From contig CM032813.1 in NCBI GenBank assembly GCA_019155185.1, forward strand, positions 7,609,001 through 7,673,000: DNA of 64,000 nucleotides. Direction: 5' to 3'. How positions within the stretch are numbered: position 1 is the stretch's first letter; the number at the start of each line of letters is the position of its first letter. The notes beneath the pieces are model-generated. The model ran no database searches, had not been told where the DNA came from, and saw only the letters and a list, made by a program, of their open reading frames with translations. Position numbers and translations under genes: made by a program. The stretch is from Beaufortia kweichowensis (lineage: Eukaryota > Chordata > Actinopteri > Cypriniformes > Gastromyzontidae). Of this stretch, positions 20,801 through 34,683 are shown one piece after another.

Positions 20801-23800
20801 TATGCATCAACGTTTAAGATTGTGAAATGCCTGGAGCATTGTGTTAAGACCCCTCAAGCGCCCTCCTATTTTATTCTTTGGGATTCTCAACTAATTAAAG
20901 GCAAATTGGGAGGGGGTTGGTCACCGATGGAATGGGCATTTGTGATGGGAGCACAAAGCTTGCCTTGTCTACCACACATACACAAACTTCTAGCAGTTTG
21001 GATATTTCCAGAGGACAATCAACATAACTGCACATACTTACAATGGTGATTAGGCCAAAAAACACTAATAACCACCTCTAACACAAAGGGACCAATTTTC
21101 TCATGAACAAAGTCTGCTGAACATCATAATGGCCTAGTCCTGAGGATGTACAGTATACAAACAGGCTGAAGTGTTTAGATATCAATTTTACAGATAGCCC
21201 CAACCTTTTCGACCCAAATGAAACCAGTAATTTGTCAAATTTGCAGACGAAAAGTTGTGCTGATGCCTCTGCGAAAAACTATGATGCAACATCCTGTAAA
21301 ACTGTCCACTGTTATGTGATTCATTCATGCTGAAATTACATCTATTTGTTATAGTCAGAGGTAAAGTCTTATTAGGTCACTCATAAATATTTTATAAGTA
21401 AGCTTCAGAATCTAATTGTTTTCATTAAAATGTTAATCTCTCAGAAGACCAGACAATAGTTTCTAAAAAAAAAGATATGCCAGACATACTGTAATAATAC
21501 AAAGAGGGCTTTACAGTAGTTTGTGCGTGTCCGGTGACCCAGCAAACTCATACTCCGCGTGTCAAAGAGTGAAGAATGCATTAGGATGTGTCTCAGCAGT
21601 TTTTCTGCCTGTGTCATTGATTTTAAGATGAAAGGTGTGTTTGTCTATTAGTTGACCGTCACCTGGTTTATCTGCCTTCTGCTTTGCCTGTCAAAACTGC
21701 ATTTTTGTAGGACAGATCTGATGAAGAGAGGATAGCGAGGGATGATGGGTGGACTGTGAAAGTAAGAGAGAAAGATACTGAGATTGATACTGTTGAAAGG
21801 AGAGACAACATAAAATGTCTGGTAAAAATGCTGGTTTGTTTTAATGGTTTCAGAGGAGTTTTGGACACCTGTCCAGCTGAGAGACCAGTTTAACAAGCTT
21901 AAACCAGCAAACCAAAACCAGAATAGCTGGAACAGTACATGCTGTAAAACGTTAAATTTAGCACCACATTAGGACACAACAAACCACCAGATCTAAAAAC
22001 CGACACATGGGACCTCAAATGTGTCCTTTAATCTTCTGTCACGTTAGCTTTAATCTTCTCTCCTATCATACATTATAGTTATTATCCTGGGTTTGTTTCA
22101 GGGTGGGAGACTGACAGGTGGAACTGGTACCACACAGACACACACATCAGTCTTCAGGACAGCTGGTATGGACCACACACTCATATCAGGTCACCATCAG
22201 CTCACCCGTGGTTCATTTTGCTCAGCATTCCCCCTGGGCTTTGGTTAGACCATGGCAATGATCCATACATACACACGCATGCACACAGATTGTGTCTCAT
22301 TATCACCAGAACAGGTGTTAGAGATTGTGGAATTCACATCCCCAACAAATCTCCATAAGGTCGTGATTAATGTCTATTAAACCACCTTTCTGATGAACAT
22401 CAACCCATGAAACACGCTCTGCCGCACTAAATGTAAACTTGAGCATTTTGCCTTATGACCAGATAAATCTTTTGTTTGTCTCATATGGTGAAATAGTGGC
22501 TCGGAATTGTACAGTCACTTATTAAGGCAACAAAATGATTTTCCTGCTGCATTTCCTCTGAAATGTCTAACTTTGAAAGAGGTCGAGATTGAGAGAGAAG
22601 CTATAAAAGGAAAAGTGAAAAGTTAAGAGCAGGTTTTCCTGTGTTGGCAGTGAGATGAGAGAGCTGTATCCACCCACATCCTCCTTCTCGCTGTTTCTTC
22701 TTTATTACTCTTTGCTTTTAAGATGAATCCCTGACCACAGTATTTGCTTTTTACCTCATAAGACACATCTCATCAAAACTAGAAAAGCAAAACTGATATT
22801 AAGGAGCTCCAACAGAGAATTTACCACCTCCTATTGAGACAAAATTGTGTTATGTGATCTGTTATTAATATCAAATGAACACAAAATAATAAAATTGAAC
22901 ACATTTATTTTATACAATATCAATCCAAAGATTTCTGACGTCTAAAAGCATCACTATCATTCTTATTTTTTTATGATTTAAAACTAAACTCGTGTCTGTG
23001 TCCACTCTGGGTTTCACCTCAGGCTGTGTACAGTTACTAGCTGATGAAAATTTTAAGATGATGTGATGAATATGCAAAATAGAACTCTTTTATGTAAGCG
23101 ACTGCGATGCAAAACACCATTTTGGACAGAATTTATGTTTGGATTAATTATTTTGTATAAGTCAGATCAGGTTAGACAAATTAACTGTCTCCCTTCATCG
23201 CTATCTTAAAAGACATCTGATGTTTGTTCGTCTATTTCTGGATGCCTGGATGGAACTGAATATCTCTCTCACCATCTGTTCTTAGATGGATTTCAACACC
23301 TGTATGGCACAGTCTGGATGTAATGTCTCTGATGCCGTCAGTCTGGGCATCTTTAAGTCTAAAATGAATTCAATGGAAACTTCTCTGTGTTTATGTGGTT
23401 AACATGACTATGGATATGGATGTGACTTAAATATCTCACAGTTGTCTTTGTTAGGCAGAACGTTATTGACTGACAGCCTCAGTCACCATTCACCTTCATT
23501 ATATAAAATGAAATCCAAGTGAAAAGTAACTGAAGGTGTCAGTCTCTAACCTTCTGTATTTTGCTTTGTAAAAGAACTTCATTTTTGGGTACACTGTCTC
23601 TTTAAGTACTAAAGAATAAAAACACACAGATGAGCAAATTTAAACAATGTGTGTTGATTAACTGATTTGAACACTTACAATACAAAATTGGGTTTGTGCA
23701 AGAATCTACGCTCAGCTAATTTATCACTATTAGAAGTTTTGGCTTTTTAACAATTTAAAATGCTGATGCATAATCTATAACTGTATTGTTCGGTTTTGTC

Positions 23801-25048
23801 CTGTGGGGTTTTGCAATTGGTTTATGGCTGAACTATTGATTGTGGATAATTGCAGCACCCTGCACACAGCCCCATGTGTGCATCTGCAATAAAAACAGAG
23901 CTGCAGGGAAAAAAGTTTCATATCTATCATCATCATTACAATCATTGGCAGGTGATTACAATTTTCTTTCTCCTTCACATTTCTTTTTCTTGATGAATCA
24001 GCTATAGTTAATTGGGATGGTCCTGTGTTTAGCTGTTGCGTTTTCAAGCAGCCTGGTTTGTGGAAATATTTTAATTTTCTCCACATAGATTTTAAGAACA
24101 CATTTAAATGAACTAAAACACTGGGAACAATGTAATCCAAACAGCCTTGAATTTTGTATCGTTTTAATGTATCAGAAAATACAATTAGTGTACTTTCTCC
24201 ACTAGTTCATTCAGCACAGAACAAAGCAAATAAGGATTTCACCTCATCCTCTGTAGATTTTAACCCTCATTCTTCACAAACACAACCGTGCCGAGCGTCT
24301 CGAGGTGGGGCGCAATATGTTTATTTAAAAACACAACCGCCTAAAGAATAATGGGAGGACGAAAAAGCACCGAGCGTCACCGAATACTCAAGGAAGAAAG
24401 AGAAACAGATGGAGAGAAGAAAGAGCCGGTGGAGTGAGCCAGAGATGAAGATGAAAAGCTGTCAGAGTTTCTCATCCAAATTCGTGCGGAAAGCTTCCAT
24501 CTCACACGGCTGTTGCCTTATAATTAATGTTTCCTCATATAATCGACCCAAAAAGTGCACATGAGAATGCCAATCACTTAACAATAGCAGAGAGTATGCA
24601 TAGACTACACTTCCATGCTATGAAAACGATACATGTTTAATCAAATTAAGGTATTTTTTGTGTCTACAGGGATGGAGAATAAAGACAATACATGAAGAGA
24701 CCCAATGTTATAGAATAACGTGAGTGACAAGTGGAAAAGAGCCCTGTGGTGACTGGTAGGGAAACCCATCAAATATTTGTCTTGGTGATTGAGTAGTTTT
24801 AAAATTGTTATGGACGTCCCTCTATTGCAATCCTGTGTCCAGGATCTTGCTTTTTTGACACACCAGGGGTAAAACCACTGTGTTCTAAATTGTGTTCATG
24901 TAAAGTCCTTTAGCTGAAATTTGTGTGCATATCAGTTTCTGTTTTGATTTTTTTAAGATGAATCACAATATTTTAATAGAAGGAAAAGCATATTTCAAAA
25001 TCAGAGATAAACTATTGTTTCATTATAATCTTATTTTTTGGCAATAAA

Positions 25049-25066
25049 CCACACACACACACACAC
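25049..25066. repeat. (CA)n microsatellite, short
   Basis: Nine or so CA units in AT-rich intergenic DNA. Confidence 0.85.
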
Positions 25067-28000
25067 CATAAAGCACTGCAAAAATACTATCAAATTACAA
25101 TAGACAACTATAAGACCATTAGTATGAATGACCACATACTTAAAGTTTATTGCAATATATTTAAACATATATACATAAAAAAGTTGTGTGGGCTATTAAT
25201 TCATATTTGTAGTGTTCACTGCAATAGGTCGTCACTTCTAAGCTCCTGTTTCCAAGGTAACAGCAACTCGTCTGATGAGGATTATGGGTAATGTACATTA
25301 TAACTGGGACTAATAAACGTTTTGGTTTTAGTTTGGTTAAAAATATATTGATGTACCTTCTACTGAAGTCTTAAATATGTACGGGTATCATGTCGGATCT
25401 CCTCCAGCATGTGCGTGAAAAGGGGTCAGCGCTAATGTAATAAAGGCAGAAAGTCACAGAGACGAAATCAGATATCAAATTATGCAAATCAGAGGAAATT
25501 ATGAGGAGATGCTAGCTTTCAGGGTCGGCAGAAAATAAACATCCAAATAAAAGTCAGATGTTTGCGTTGAATTTAAAAATAAATTTTCTTAGTTTGTCAT
25601 TCTAAGATGAATAAGCCCTGAAAAAAATGACTGATGCTATAAACGGCATATACAAATGCAAAAAATACAAATCTCTCACAGAGATCTCGGAAGGTCAAGC
25701 TGGCCTCTGTCAACAGAGAATACCACTGAGAGAAAAAATATTATTGATGTATTTATATACAGTATCTCTCTCAGACTCCACATGTTTTCATGTATGAGAG
25801 CAGATAAAGTGATTTCTTTCTTTCTTTATTGAGTTACTCCCCCGAGGAAAAACATTTGATAGAACCGACAGAGAAAACCCCTTTCCAAATATAACCCATA
25901 GTTTTTCAGATAAATAAACAACATTGTACAGGACAAAATTAGGTCTATGAAACAAGACCTGGTGGCCCAACGTACTGTATCTAAACACTGGTTTCTGTCA
26001 ATCACACGCACACTTTAGAAAATGTAAAACATTGTCATTTTTGTATTACAGGGTAGCTCTCCATACAGCATTATACTAATACGTTTAACCAAAACTTAAC
26101 CAAGACAAAATTGCAGTTACAATAGAAATGTTTAGAAATAGAAATCATGTTTTAATATGTACCATTTCTGATCTCACATTTAAACACACATCAACATCAA
26201 AACTGTCCTCAATTTCTCAAGACCCATCATATCTGAATCTCACACAATAGACTTCTGCTGGTGTCCACTGGACTGAAATTCTTCTCTTCCGACACCTGCT
26301 CTTGCCTTCCTACTTTAATGACAGTAATCGACAGGATAACAGGGTGGACAACTGTCAAACATCAGGGAAAATACAGGGGACAGTCAACAATTGTGTCTTC
26401 ACCAGCAGTGGACGGCCCTCACCATTACGTACCACTTAATTTCTAAAAATACGCTTACAGGCCTTTTTCTTGTTTTTGACCTTTCTTATTTTACAGGAAG
26501 TTATTTAGGGAAAATATAATTTACTTGTTATAAAATTTTGCACGCAACTTTGTCAAAAGAAACTTGCATTCTTAGATTAGTGTAGACTATTTGCACAAGC
26601 TTAATACATTAAATTAGTCGTCTCTTGTAAAGCACTGACCCGAGGAGAACAGTCCAGTGTTTGCTCATTTGTCAGAGTGACTTCCTTAAGCTAAATGGTT
26701 CTGGTCGCCTCTAAGCTCCCCTGAGCTTCCCAGACTCCAAACTCACAGTCCGCTGCTCCTAAATTTCAGCGGAAATTTGCATGTGTTATCTTAAAGGAGA
26801 GGTTAACTGGTCCTGCACTGTCATCTCTTGAAAACAGAAAACCTGCAACTATCCCAGAAGTGAAAAATGGCCAGCGTGACGAGAACCGATTAAGAAAAGT
26901 CGAGTTAAATCTAGATGTTTCAGACAATAAAGTTCAACAAAGTCCATTTCTTTTTGCTGTAAACGGCCATGGCCTGTCAGAAAGATGGTTGAACTTCTCA
27001 ATGATAAAAGCAATGTTCCAGAGAACAGTCGAACAGAATTCAAGATTAGTGAAAACACAGGTGTTCATATTTCACACGAGACAAGATAAAAGCACATTTT
27101 AGGAAACAGACGGGAAGAAGAGATTGCTTCACACTATCATTACGTGGTCCGAGATCTCCCTGAAGTGTGCAAGTGTGTATAAGGCTGAGCGCTGTTATCT
27201 GCGGGGGAAGATTCACCAAATATTAAACACTGTAGACAGGTCATAATTTTGAAACTTTCTGATTTCAATTCCATGGGGGTACCAACGATTGTAGATTTAC
27301 CTTTCCATCACTTTGAAAACCTCCAAGATAAAGTTAAAATTAAAAAATGAGACAAGATTATCAGAGACTCGGTTACCAAGGAAACGTTCTGAAAGATTTC
27401 CATAGAGATTAGATCCTTTGATATTTCAGACAGAAGGAAGGGAAGTATCCGAAGTCACCGATCTGATGAGAAAATCCATCATTAGAGGTTTTTTTTTTAG
27501 GAGGCGATTCCACACTTCTATACTCACAATAGCCCTCTAATTAACCCCATCAATGACATTCCTATTAACCTTAAAAACTAGCTTTAAGTTGCTTTAAGTT
27601 GAGTATCTATGGAAAAGATCAAGATGTGTCTTTATAGTTAGCGGGCTTTGAAGCAAGACAAAGATTAAAATAAGCTTCTTTTACCAAACCTCAATACTCA
27701 AGATGACAATAAAGTTACATTCAAAATGTTTGTGTAAATAAAGTTGAATAGTAAGATTATTCAAACTGTTGCTTAACCTACGAAACAAGTTAACCTGAAA
27801 GCAGCAATGCTGAGAATACTGGTGTTGGATTATAAATTGCATTCTGACACATTACAGTGCATAATTAAGCATTGGTGCAACCGATCCTGCAAAAAAGGAA
27901 ATCGAAGGGAGAATGTGCAAAAACAATAAAGACAGAAGTAGAAAGCAGAAAAAGCAGCAACCAGACAATACGACATGCCGAGAAGGGCTAGTTCATTTTC

Positions 28001-29029
28001 ACCTCATGGGTCACAGTGCTGTTTCATTTACACCTCAGTGACCACACAATACCACATACACATACACTCCTTCCAGCCTCAGCTGGACCTCACAGATCTG
28101 TTCTCACACATGGCCAAAAAACATCCACAAACCATCATTTAATTCGTCTAATCAAACGCTTTCATTCTCTCAGTGTGTTTGTCACTTAGCGTTAATTTCC
28201 ATAATCGTTCACAGTGTTAAAAGAATCCTCTATGATTTGGGGTTGATTTTGTGTCCCTCGAAAGCTGATTATTGAGATAACAGGTTTTGGTTTGTTCGAC
28301 TACATCTAAATTATAATATGTTTTACAGCTTGCTTGGCATTAGGGCAAAAGGCAGACCCCAGCTGGGCTTCATTAAAGATTTTAAAAATTATTCATAATT
28401 TCTTCACATTATCTTAAATCTTCTTTCTTAAAGAAACCATGCAAAAATCATCTCATCCTTCTTTTTTTTCTTTTTTTTTTACTAATTTTGGATTAATCTT
28501 ATCTCAATTCTCAGCCACTTTCACACAGAGGGCTGATCAATCATATTCAAATGTGACATTTACCTCTCACAAATGTTTCTGGACTCCCTCGGGCTCAGGG
28601 ACAAAAGTCATATTTGAACTGCTGGAACGGAACGGGACGGCCAGCGGGACAAGATGGCGTCCCTCTTGTGGCCTGACCAGACATCCACCACTAGCAAACA
28701 TATCGCATGGCCCCTGCAGACACACACACACCTCGCCCTTCTAACTGTGGCAGAATATTTTTACATAAGCTTCTCAACTTTTCGTTTTTAATTACTTCCG
28801 ACATCTGCAAATGTCACAGGTGACAGGAATTTGAGCGAAAGAACTTATTATTATTTTATTCGATGGTTCATGTCAAAATGTTATATAGACATAATATACG
28901 CAGACAATATATAATAGTGATATTATATTTGTCACACATACCAGAAAAGATCCGCAAGTGAGATATTTTTAATATCACAAGTATTTTGTAGTAAGCAATG
29001 AAATTAAATAGAATAATTTTTAACTAGTG

Positions 29030-29240
29030 TTCCAGACAACTTGATTGAGGATATTTTCCACCTCAAACCTGGAAATAATGCCTGATTTAGTAACATTAAA
29101 AGTATTTAATAACATTAAAACATTAAAAGTATTTAGTAACATTAAAACATTAAAAGTATTTAGTTACATCAAAAGAGTGTGGTTCCAAACATTATTTCTG
29201 GGTTGAGGTGGGAAATATCCCAAATCCGAGTTGTCTGGAA
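29030..29240. mobile_element. Palindromic MITE-like element with tandem repeats in its loop
   Basis: Two 51-bp arms are inverted copies: left arm 29030-29080 (begins ttccagacaact, ends gaaataatg), right arm 29190-29240 (its reverse complement begins ttccagacaact, ends gaaataatg). Inner sequence differs by substitutions and small shifts. The ~109-bp centre carries about 2.5 copies of a 27-bp unit (taacattaaaacattaaaag-type). No coding capacity and no clear target duplication were seen, so the transposon class is unknown. Confidence 0.6.
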
Positions 29241-30109
29241 AGCAACACAGCTTTAAATACTTAGAAATAGAAATAGAGAAATACTCAATTTCATACATAC
29301 ACCATGACAATACCATGCTTTTTTGAACATTTACCATAGTAATGCCATGGCATCATTTCCAAATCTAAATAACAAAATAAAATTTGTTTAAGATCCAGCC
29401 AAAGCACTTTCTTTAGAAGTAGAAAGACGATCTGAAAGTTTTAAACACCAAACGCTCTGGAATAATAAGTGCTAATGCATCAGCGTGGAATTTAAGGTGA
29501 CAAAGGAAATAAACTAATGAATATTTCATGATGCAGTGGAACAGCAGAACCACAGGTGGTGATGGCTGGAAAATAAAACAAAGAAAAAATACACAAGATT
29601 CAAAGCACATATTAGAAGAGTGTCTGCACCTGGAAGCAAACCATCAAAATACAGCATTCTCATAAGGAGCGCGTGTTCACGTCTTCGAGCTACCTCGCAT
29701 GGGTCACAGTCAGCTTGGGCTGTCGGTCAGAAAGGCCATATGCTTGAGTGGGCAGAGAGGGAAACACAGAAACCCTGGCAGCAGTAAAGGCCAGTAATGT
29801 CAATACACACGCCACATCAACATATCTACCATCCAGTCAACCTTTCAGGTCCACCATGTGTCCTTCTGTGCCCTTTACCCGCAATGATCTTGAACCCACG
29901 CCTGCAGGGGACCCAAAATACCCTCAAGCTTAGCAGCTGTGCTGACAGTCTCCGTGGACGTGGAGGGCGTTTATACCAATCCTGTGAATTGCTTTAAATC
30001 TATTTAAGGGTCCTCGATCAATGTTTAGCCTTTTTTAACCTGTTATCTGTTTCTCTGTTCACTTTAATATTTCATAGTTGAATTCTAATCTAATCATGAC
30101 GAACTATAT

Positions 30110-30255
30110 ATATCGATAGAAAGGTCTAAAACTAAAATTTAATAAATTTTTTAAAAGTAATATTCAATTATATTAAAATTTAATAATAAAATATTAAATA
30201 AAAATATTAAAATAATTTAAAAAATAAATTAAATAAAATATTAAAAACTTCTATA
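30110..30255. repeat. AT-rich low-complexity DNA
   Basis: Almost pure A/T built from aaaat/attaaaa variants over about 145 bp. Confidence 0.85.
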
Positions 30256-31989
30256 ATTAAAAAAAGTGTATGCTCAATATGTTATCAGGTTAAAGTATTG
30301 CAATATTCTGAACAGCATGAACTGTAAAGAAAGAATGTAATCATTTTATAGACAAATGTGGAATATCTGTATGGATTTCATTGTGCATTATGCATTATGC
30401 AGAAAAGTGTAATGAAGAGAAAAAATGCAAAAAAGGTCTGCAAATGACAGTAGCTTGTGTAAACAAACTCCCCTTCACCTGAAATACCAAACAGCTCATT
30501 AGAAAACCATGCAACTGACTGTGAAAACACAGTGTGACATCGCTAGTCGATTCTATCTAAACTACAAGGCATTAAAATGGTTTGTATGGGAATCAGAAAT
30601 AAATTAAACTCCTCCTCACAGATGTTTGCATTTGGTGCGCTTCTGTGTAGATTGAAGGTACGCTTTCCAAATGCAATTCTCCTGCAGGGGGACAATCAAA
30701 AAACAGGAGCTTTTCATGAGCAAACAGCAGGAAGGTTTGGTTCATGTTGTCCTTCTTCACCGATAATCTTTAGCGGGAGCTTTTGAGCTAAAATGTCAGT
30801 GTGGCATTTTGTCCAAGAAGTTCATGCCCACTTTGGTTGTTTGATTGTGGTCTCAGTTTAACACGGTATGATCGAGAGACAAGATGAAGATGTAAAGAAG
30901 TGTCTGGCACCGTATCTGAATTCTGATTTGATTATTTGACATTTTCAGTGCTGATTTACTGACTGTCTGATATTGCATATATAATCCAAAAAACAAAAGC
31001 AGGCGGCCGACTCAAGAATTTTGAGTAGTTTGAATGAATGCATTTTTCAGGCAGAAACAAGACACAAGCTACAGCAATAAACATCACATCGTGTATGGAA
31101 ATTCAATGGTAAAGCAATCAGAAAAATCACAGGTCTGATTAATTCATTAATGAGATTAAATGGGCAGCAAATAAAAGGTTTGCTTAAATCTTTTGCATCT
31201 CGTTTATCCTTAAAAATAATCCAGAAATCTCACAAATGTTTTCTAAGAGTTTTAGAAGAGAACTCAACAATGTCACAAACTGACACACATTTGTGTTAAA
31301 ATCCTAACAAAGCATTAAATAAAAATGATCCCTGACGTCTCTCTGTGGCTTATTCACCTGCTGCGACATTCAAACAGTAGGATATCTGTATAATATATGC
31401 ACTTGTTTTAACTTATTTTAAATTTTCTTTATTCTTATTATTTAAAGCTATTCTTCAGATCTTTTAACTGTAAAATTTTAATACAGACCAGAAGGAAGCA
31501 GAAGCCGTTTCTCCTGTATGTCCAGTTACTAACACTGATTCATTTAATAATAATCTCTCAATTTTTTCTGGCTTAGATAACAAACCCTGAGTTTCTGTAT
31601 GACATGTCTGTACTCACTCGCTGTCTATGCTGTCTGTATGCCGACAGGTGTGATGTTTCCCATAGGTGCTGAATACAGCACGGCATATGAGAAAAGGTCA
31701 GTAATATGTTGCCTGAGGTCAACTGACATTATGAGCTCAAACCAACATGAAACCAGCAAATCTGAGGCTAATTACACCCGTGGGTGAGTTTAAATATTTT
31801 TCAGATTTTTACATTTTCTAAAAAAAACCTTTTACTGTGGTGATCTGAATGGTTACTATGTGTTTGTTTGATGGTTTGCATCAGTCGATATTCTGATTCA
31901 TATATATCACTCGGGTCCCTCTTAAAATTTGCATGGTATTTTTATTTACCTCCCAGGTAATAAGCCCCCATCAATTATTAATAATAACC

Positions 31990-32075
31990 ATGACTGAAGT
32001 GTAGCAAATGCATTTCTGTGCATTCACAGTATGTGTGTTACCCGGGATCGAACCCACGACCTTTACGTTGCTCAG
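31990..32075 (-). mobile_element. tRNA-derived SINE fragment
   Basis: Read on the minus strand: gagcaacgtaaaggtcgtgg, then GGTTCGATCCC, then gggtaacacacatactgtga. GGTTCGATCCC is a perfect RNA polymerase III B box, and the downstream sequence matches the body of a common cyprinid tRNA-type SINE. The A-box half and the 3' tail are missing or too diverged, so it is a fragment and not a tRNA gene. Confidence 0.65.
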
Positions 32076-34572
32076 GCTAAAGAATTATATTTTGCGGCCA
32101 AAGCCATATCCGTAATGTCACATTATCAAGACAAAGAAAGCAGAACAAGGTTTCCACTTGAAAGAACGGGTCCGGTTGCCATAGGGATTCCCTTTCACTG
32201 TCCTAGTCAGAATTTGTATCGTCTCTGTGCAATCTGCCCACAGAACCAGAGGGGCTAGAAAAGAAACACTGGGGACCAGCCTTTCGTCTCACATCGCCAA
32301 CTGCCTTCAAATTACTCATTCTGGCTGTACGCAGGGTTCAATCATCTGCAGCCCACACAAGTTACAGAAGGACGGCCGGTGCCATGGATTATTCATGATG
32401 TAGAATATTAGCCTTTCATTGTGAAGTAAAAAGGGGACTGTTTAAAATAAAATTTGCTCTTTAAAGTTATATTTAAGAGTGACTTTGGAAATGCAGTCTA
32501 TGAAGAAGCAAAAAGCGAAACGAATGTAGGTGCAACAAAAGATGGTTAGGCAGACTCCTGGGTGTTGATTATGACTGGTATCTGATGATATGGGAATTCT
32601 GTTATGTAACGTAAACAATGGAAGTACGGCTTGCAATTTTACCTAAGTGAGTGGCGATTTTGGTTTGGGATATGTCTATATAAACACTATGTAAAACAAT
32701 GCAAATGTCAACATGACGTTATCAACGGACGCAATTTATTTCCCCTCGTACCTAGCCTGCAGGTTGAGCAAATAAAGATTTTTAAATGAAGAGCAGAAGG
32801 TAAACAAGCACGAAAAATGAAGATGGAAAGGCTCAAAGAGGCGATACGTTTTTTAGCTCCTCGTTTCTAATCTAGCAGCTGAGCAGACAGATCTTGATCC
32901 TGGAAAGGATGCTGCTGGCTCGGTTCACAGTGACGCCGCATCAGTGCAGATGGCGAGGAAAGCTAAATGTTCACATGCACACACTACGTTGCAGATCTCA
33001 CGTTTGGTCCTAACCCAAAGTATTGAAGTTTGCACTATAAACATGAACGATACCTCCGATCTTCTGACTTGTTGAGAAATGCTGTGCTATAAAAATGCAG
33101 GACATTAAAGCAGGATGACTTGGGCCAAAAATCTAGAGGATCCTAGTAAAGTGCTATCTAAAAACCCATAACTCATTTTTGCTTATCAAACTGCTCCTCT
33201 TCTCAATTTGCAGTCCTGCACGTTGTTGATTTTTTTGCCCTCATGTTCTGTTCGCCTTTTCTCCCGTTTTCTTAATTGCTATGATTAAGTCTACTGCTTA
33301 ATAATTACTGTCTATGTCCCACCAGAAACACTGACAGACCAAGAATTCGTTTTTTCAACCGGCTTCACGCTGCACTGCACCGATCATGTTGACGGAAACA
33401 GAGACACCGTGTCAGGATTTATTACTTTTTATCTTGAAAGTGCCACACTTGTGACAAACCAAACAATAGGTGGGTTTGCATCTACATATTGTTATGCTAA
33501 TTTTAGAAAATTGCATAGAGATTACTGGATAGAAACACTAAGATGACAATTAAATCTCCAAAATATGTGTATATGGAAATGTAAAAATATATGCACACTT
33601 AAAGTGCATGCATTTTTATTATGATATAAAAATGTGCAAGAATTTTTGAGGAAAAACTCCATATGACTGCTCATCAACCAATTATTCATTCAAAAAGCAT
33701 CTTTAATCTTTCTCAGGTCAATTTTAGTTTTCAGACGTCACAAGCAAATTTGTCTATTTGCTCTAAATTGTAATTGTAATTTACCAACACCGACTTCTGG
33801 CTAAATCTACTGTAAATCCTGTCTCTGAAACCATGACATGATGTTCAAAATTAACTTAATCTGCAAGAGGAATGAAAACAAACAATGTATAATAAATAGC
33901 ACTTTTGTCACCCATTAAAACTGGAATAAATCAATGACTTCTTAAACACTTTAAATTCTCTACTGATTCCCAAAAAGCACATCAACAACAAAAACCTCCC
34001 CAACTCCAATAAAAGCCATCAGCAGCCTGCGGTAATCAGCAAACACAGCCGAGCACCGCTCTGTGATGCTTATCATAGACAACAAATGAGCAGGAGCGTC
34101 TCGGTCTTGATGTTTAAAGACAACAGGGAGCGTCTACAATTCAGTGAGTCACAGAGGAAAGGCTAGCTTAATGAGAACAAACAAAGCAGCACATGATATA
34201 AGTATATAAACAGGATTAGATGGAGCTGCGTGAACAGGTGGCGTTGTGCCGTGTGAAAAAATAAAGCTGTGGTTTGATAAGACTGCACTTAATTGCCATG
34301 CGTCTGGCAGCTCTAAAAGGGACGGACGGACATCCGACTGTGACTTTAATGTTTGGCTCTTTCGGTTTACATACCGACGGAGTACCTGCTTGCAAATGAG
34401 GGCACCTGGGAAATTTGAGACAGACTGTCTCGGCTCTGGGTTCAGGTCCCCGGCGGGCCGACGAGTGGGGGGCTAGGCTGAACTATGACAGATGAAGGCC
34501 TGTTTGGAAAAGAGGCTGCAGCGGTTTTTAACAACATCCATCCTTTAAACTGGAGGAAAGTGTTCATTCATC

Positions 34573-34683
34573 TCAGTGTTCTGGGTCACTCTCTGCTTCC
34601 CGCTGAGTCTGCCTGGAATAGATCACCATGCCGGCCATGAGAAATATCAGTAAGAAAAGCAAAGAACAAGGAAAAAGGTTTAA
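34573..34683 (-). CDS. Speculative terminal exon encoding a membrane segment and short tail
   Basis: On the minus strand, 37 codons ending in TGA run from a possible acceptor (ctacag, 34684-34689). The peptide has a strongly hydrophobic stretch (LFPCSLLFLLIFLMAGMVIY) followed by a basic-acidic tail, SRQTQREAESDPEH. This is the pattern of a single-pass protein's C-terminal exon. Against it: the acceptor's polypyrimidine tract is poor, the T-rich DNA that codes the hydrophobic part could itself be intronic, and no partner exons were found. I do not recognise the protein. Confidence 0.15.
   Translation of the reverse strand, partial: LNLFPCSLLFLLIFLMAGMVIYSRQTQREAESDPEH

Noticed and set aside
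23775..24140. 121-aa minus-strand open frame
   Set aside because: No recognisable motif; a single long frame is expected by chance over this much DNA.
32031..32075. Possible tRNA gene (perfect B box on the minus strand)
   Set aside because: No A box or cloverleaf; the flanks match a cyprinid tRNA-derived SINE.
34340..34476. B-box-like gggttcaggtcccc in a GC-rich stretch with a 76-aa open frame
   Set aside because: No A box at the right distance, no SINE body recognised and no protein features; left as noncoding.
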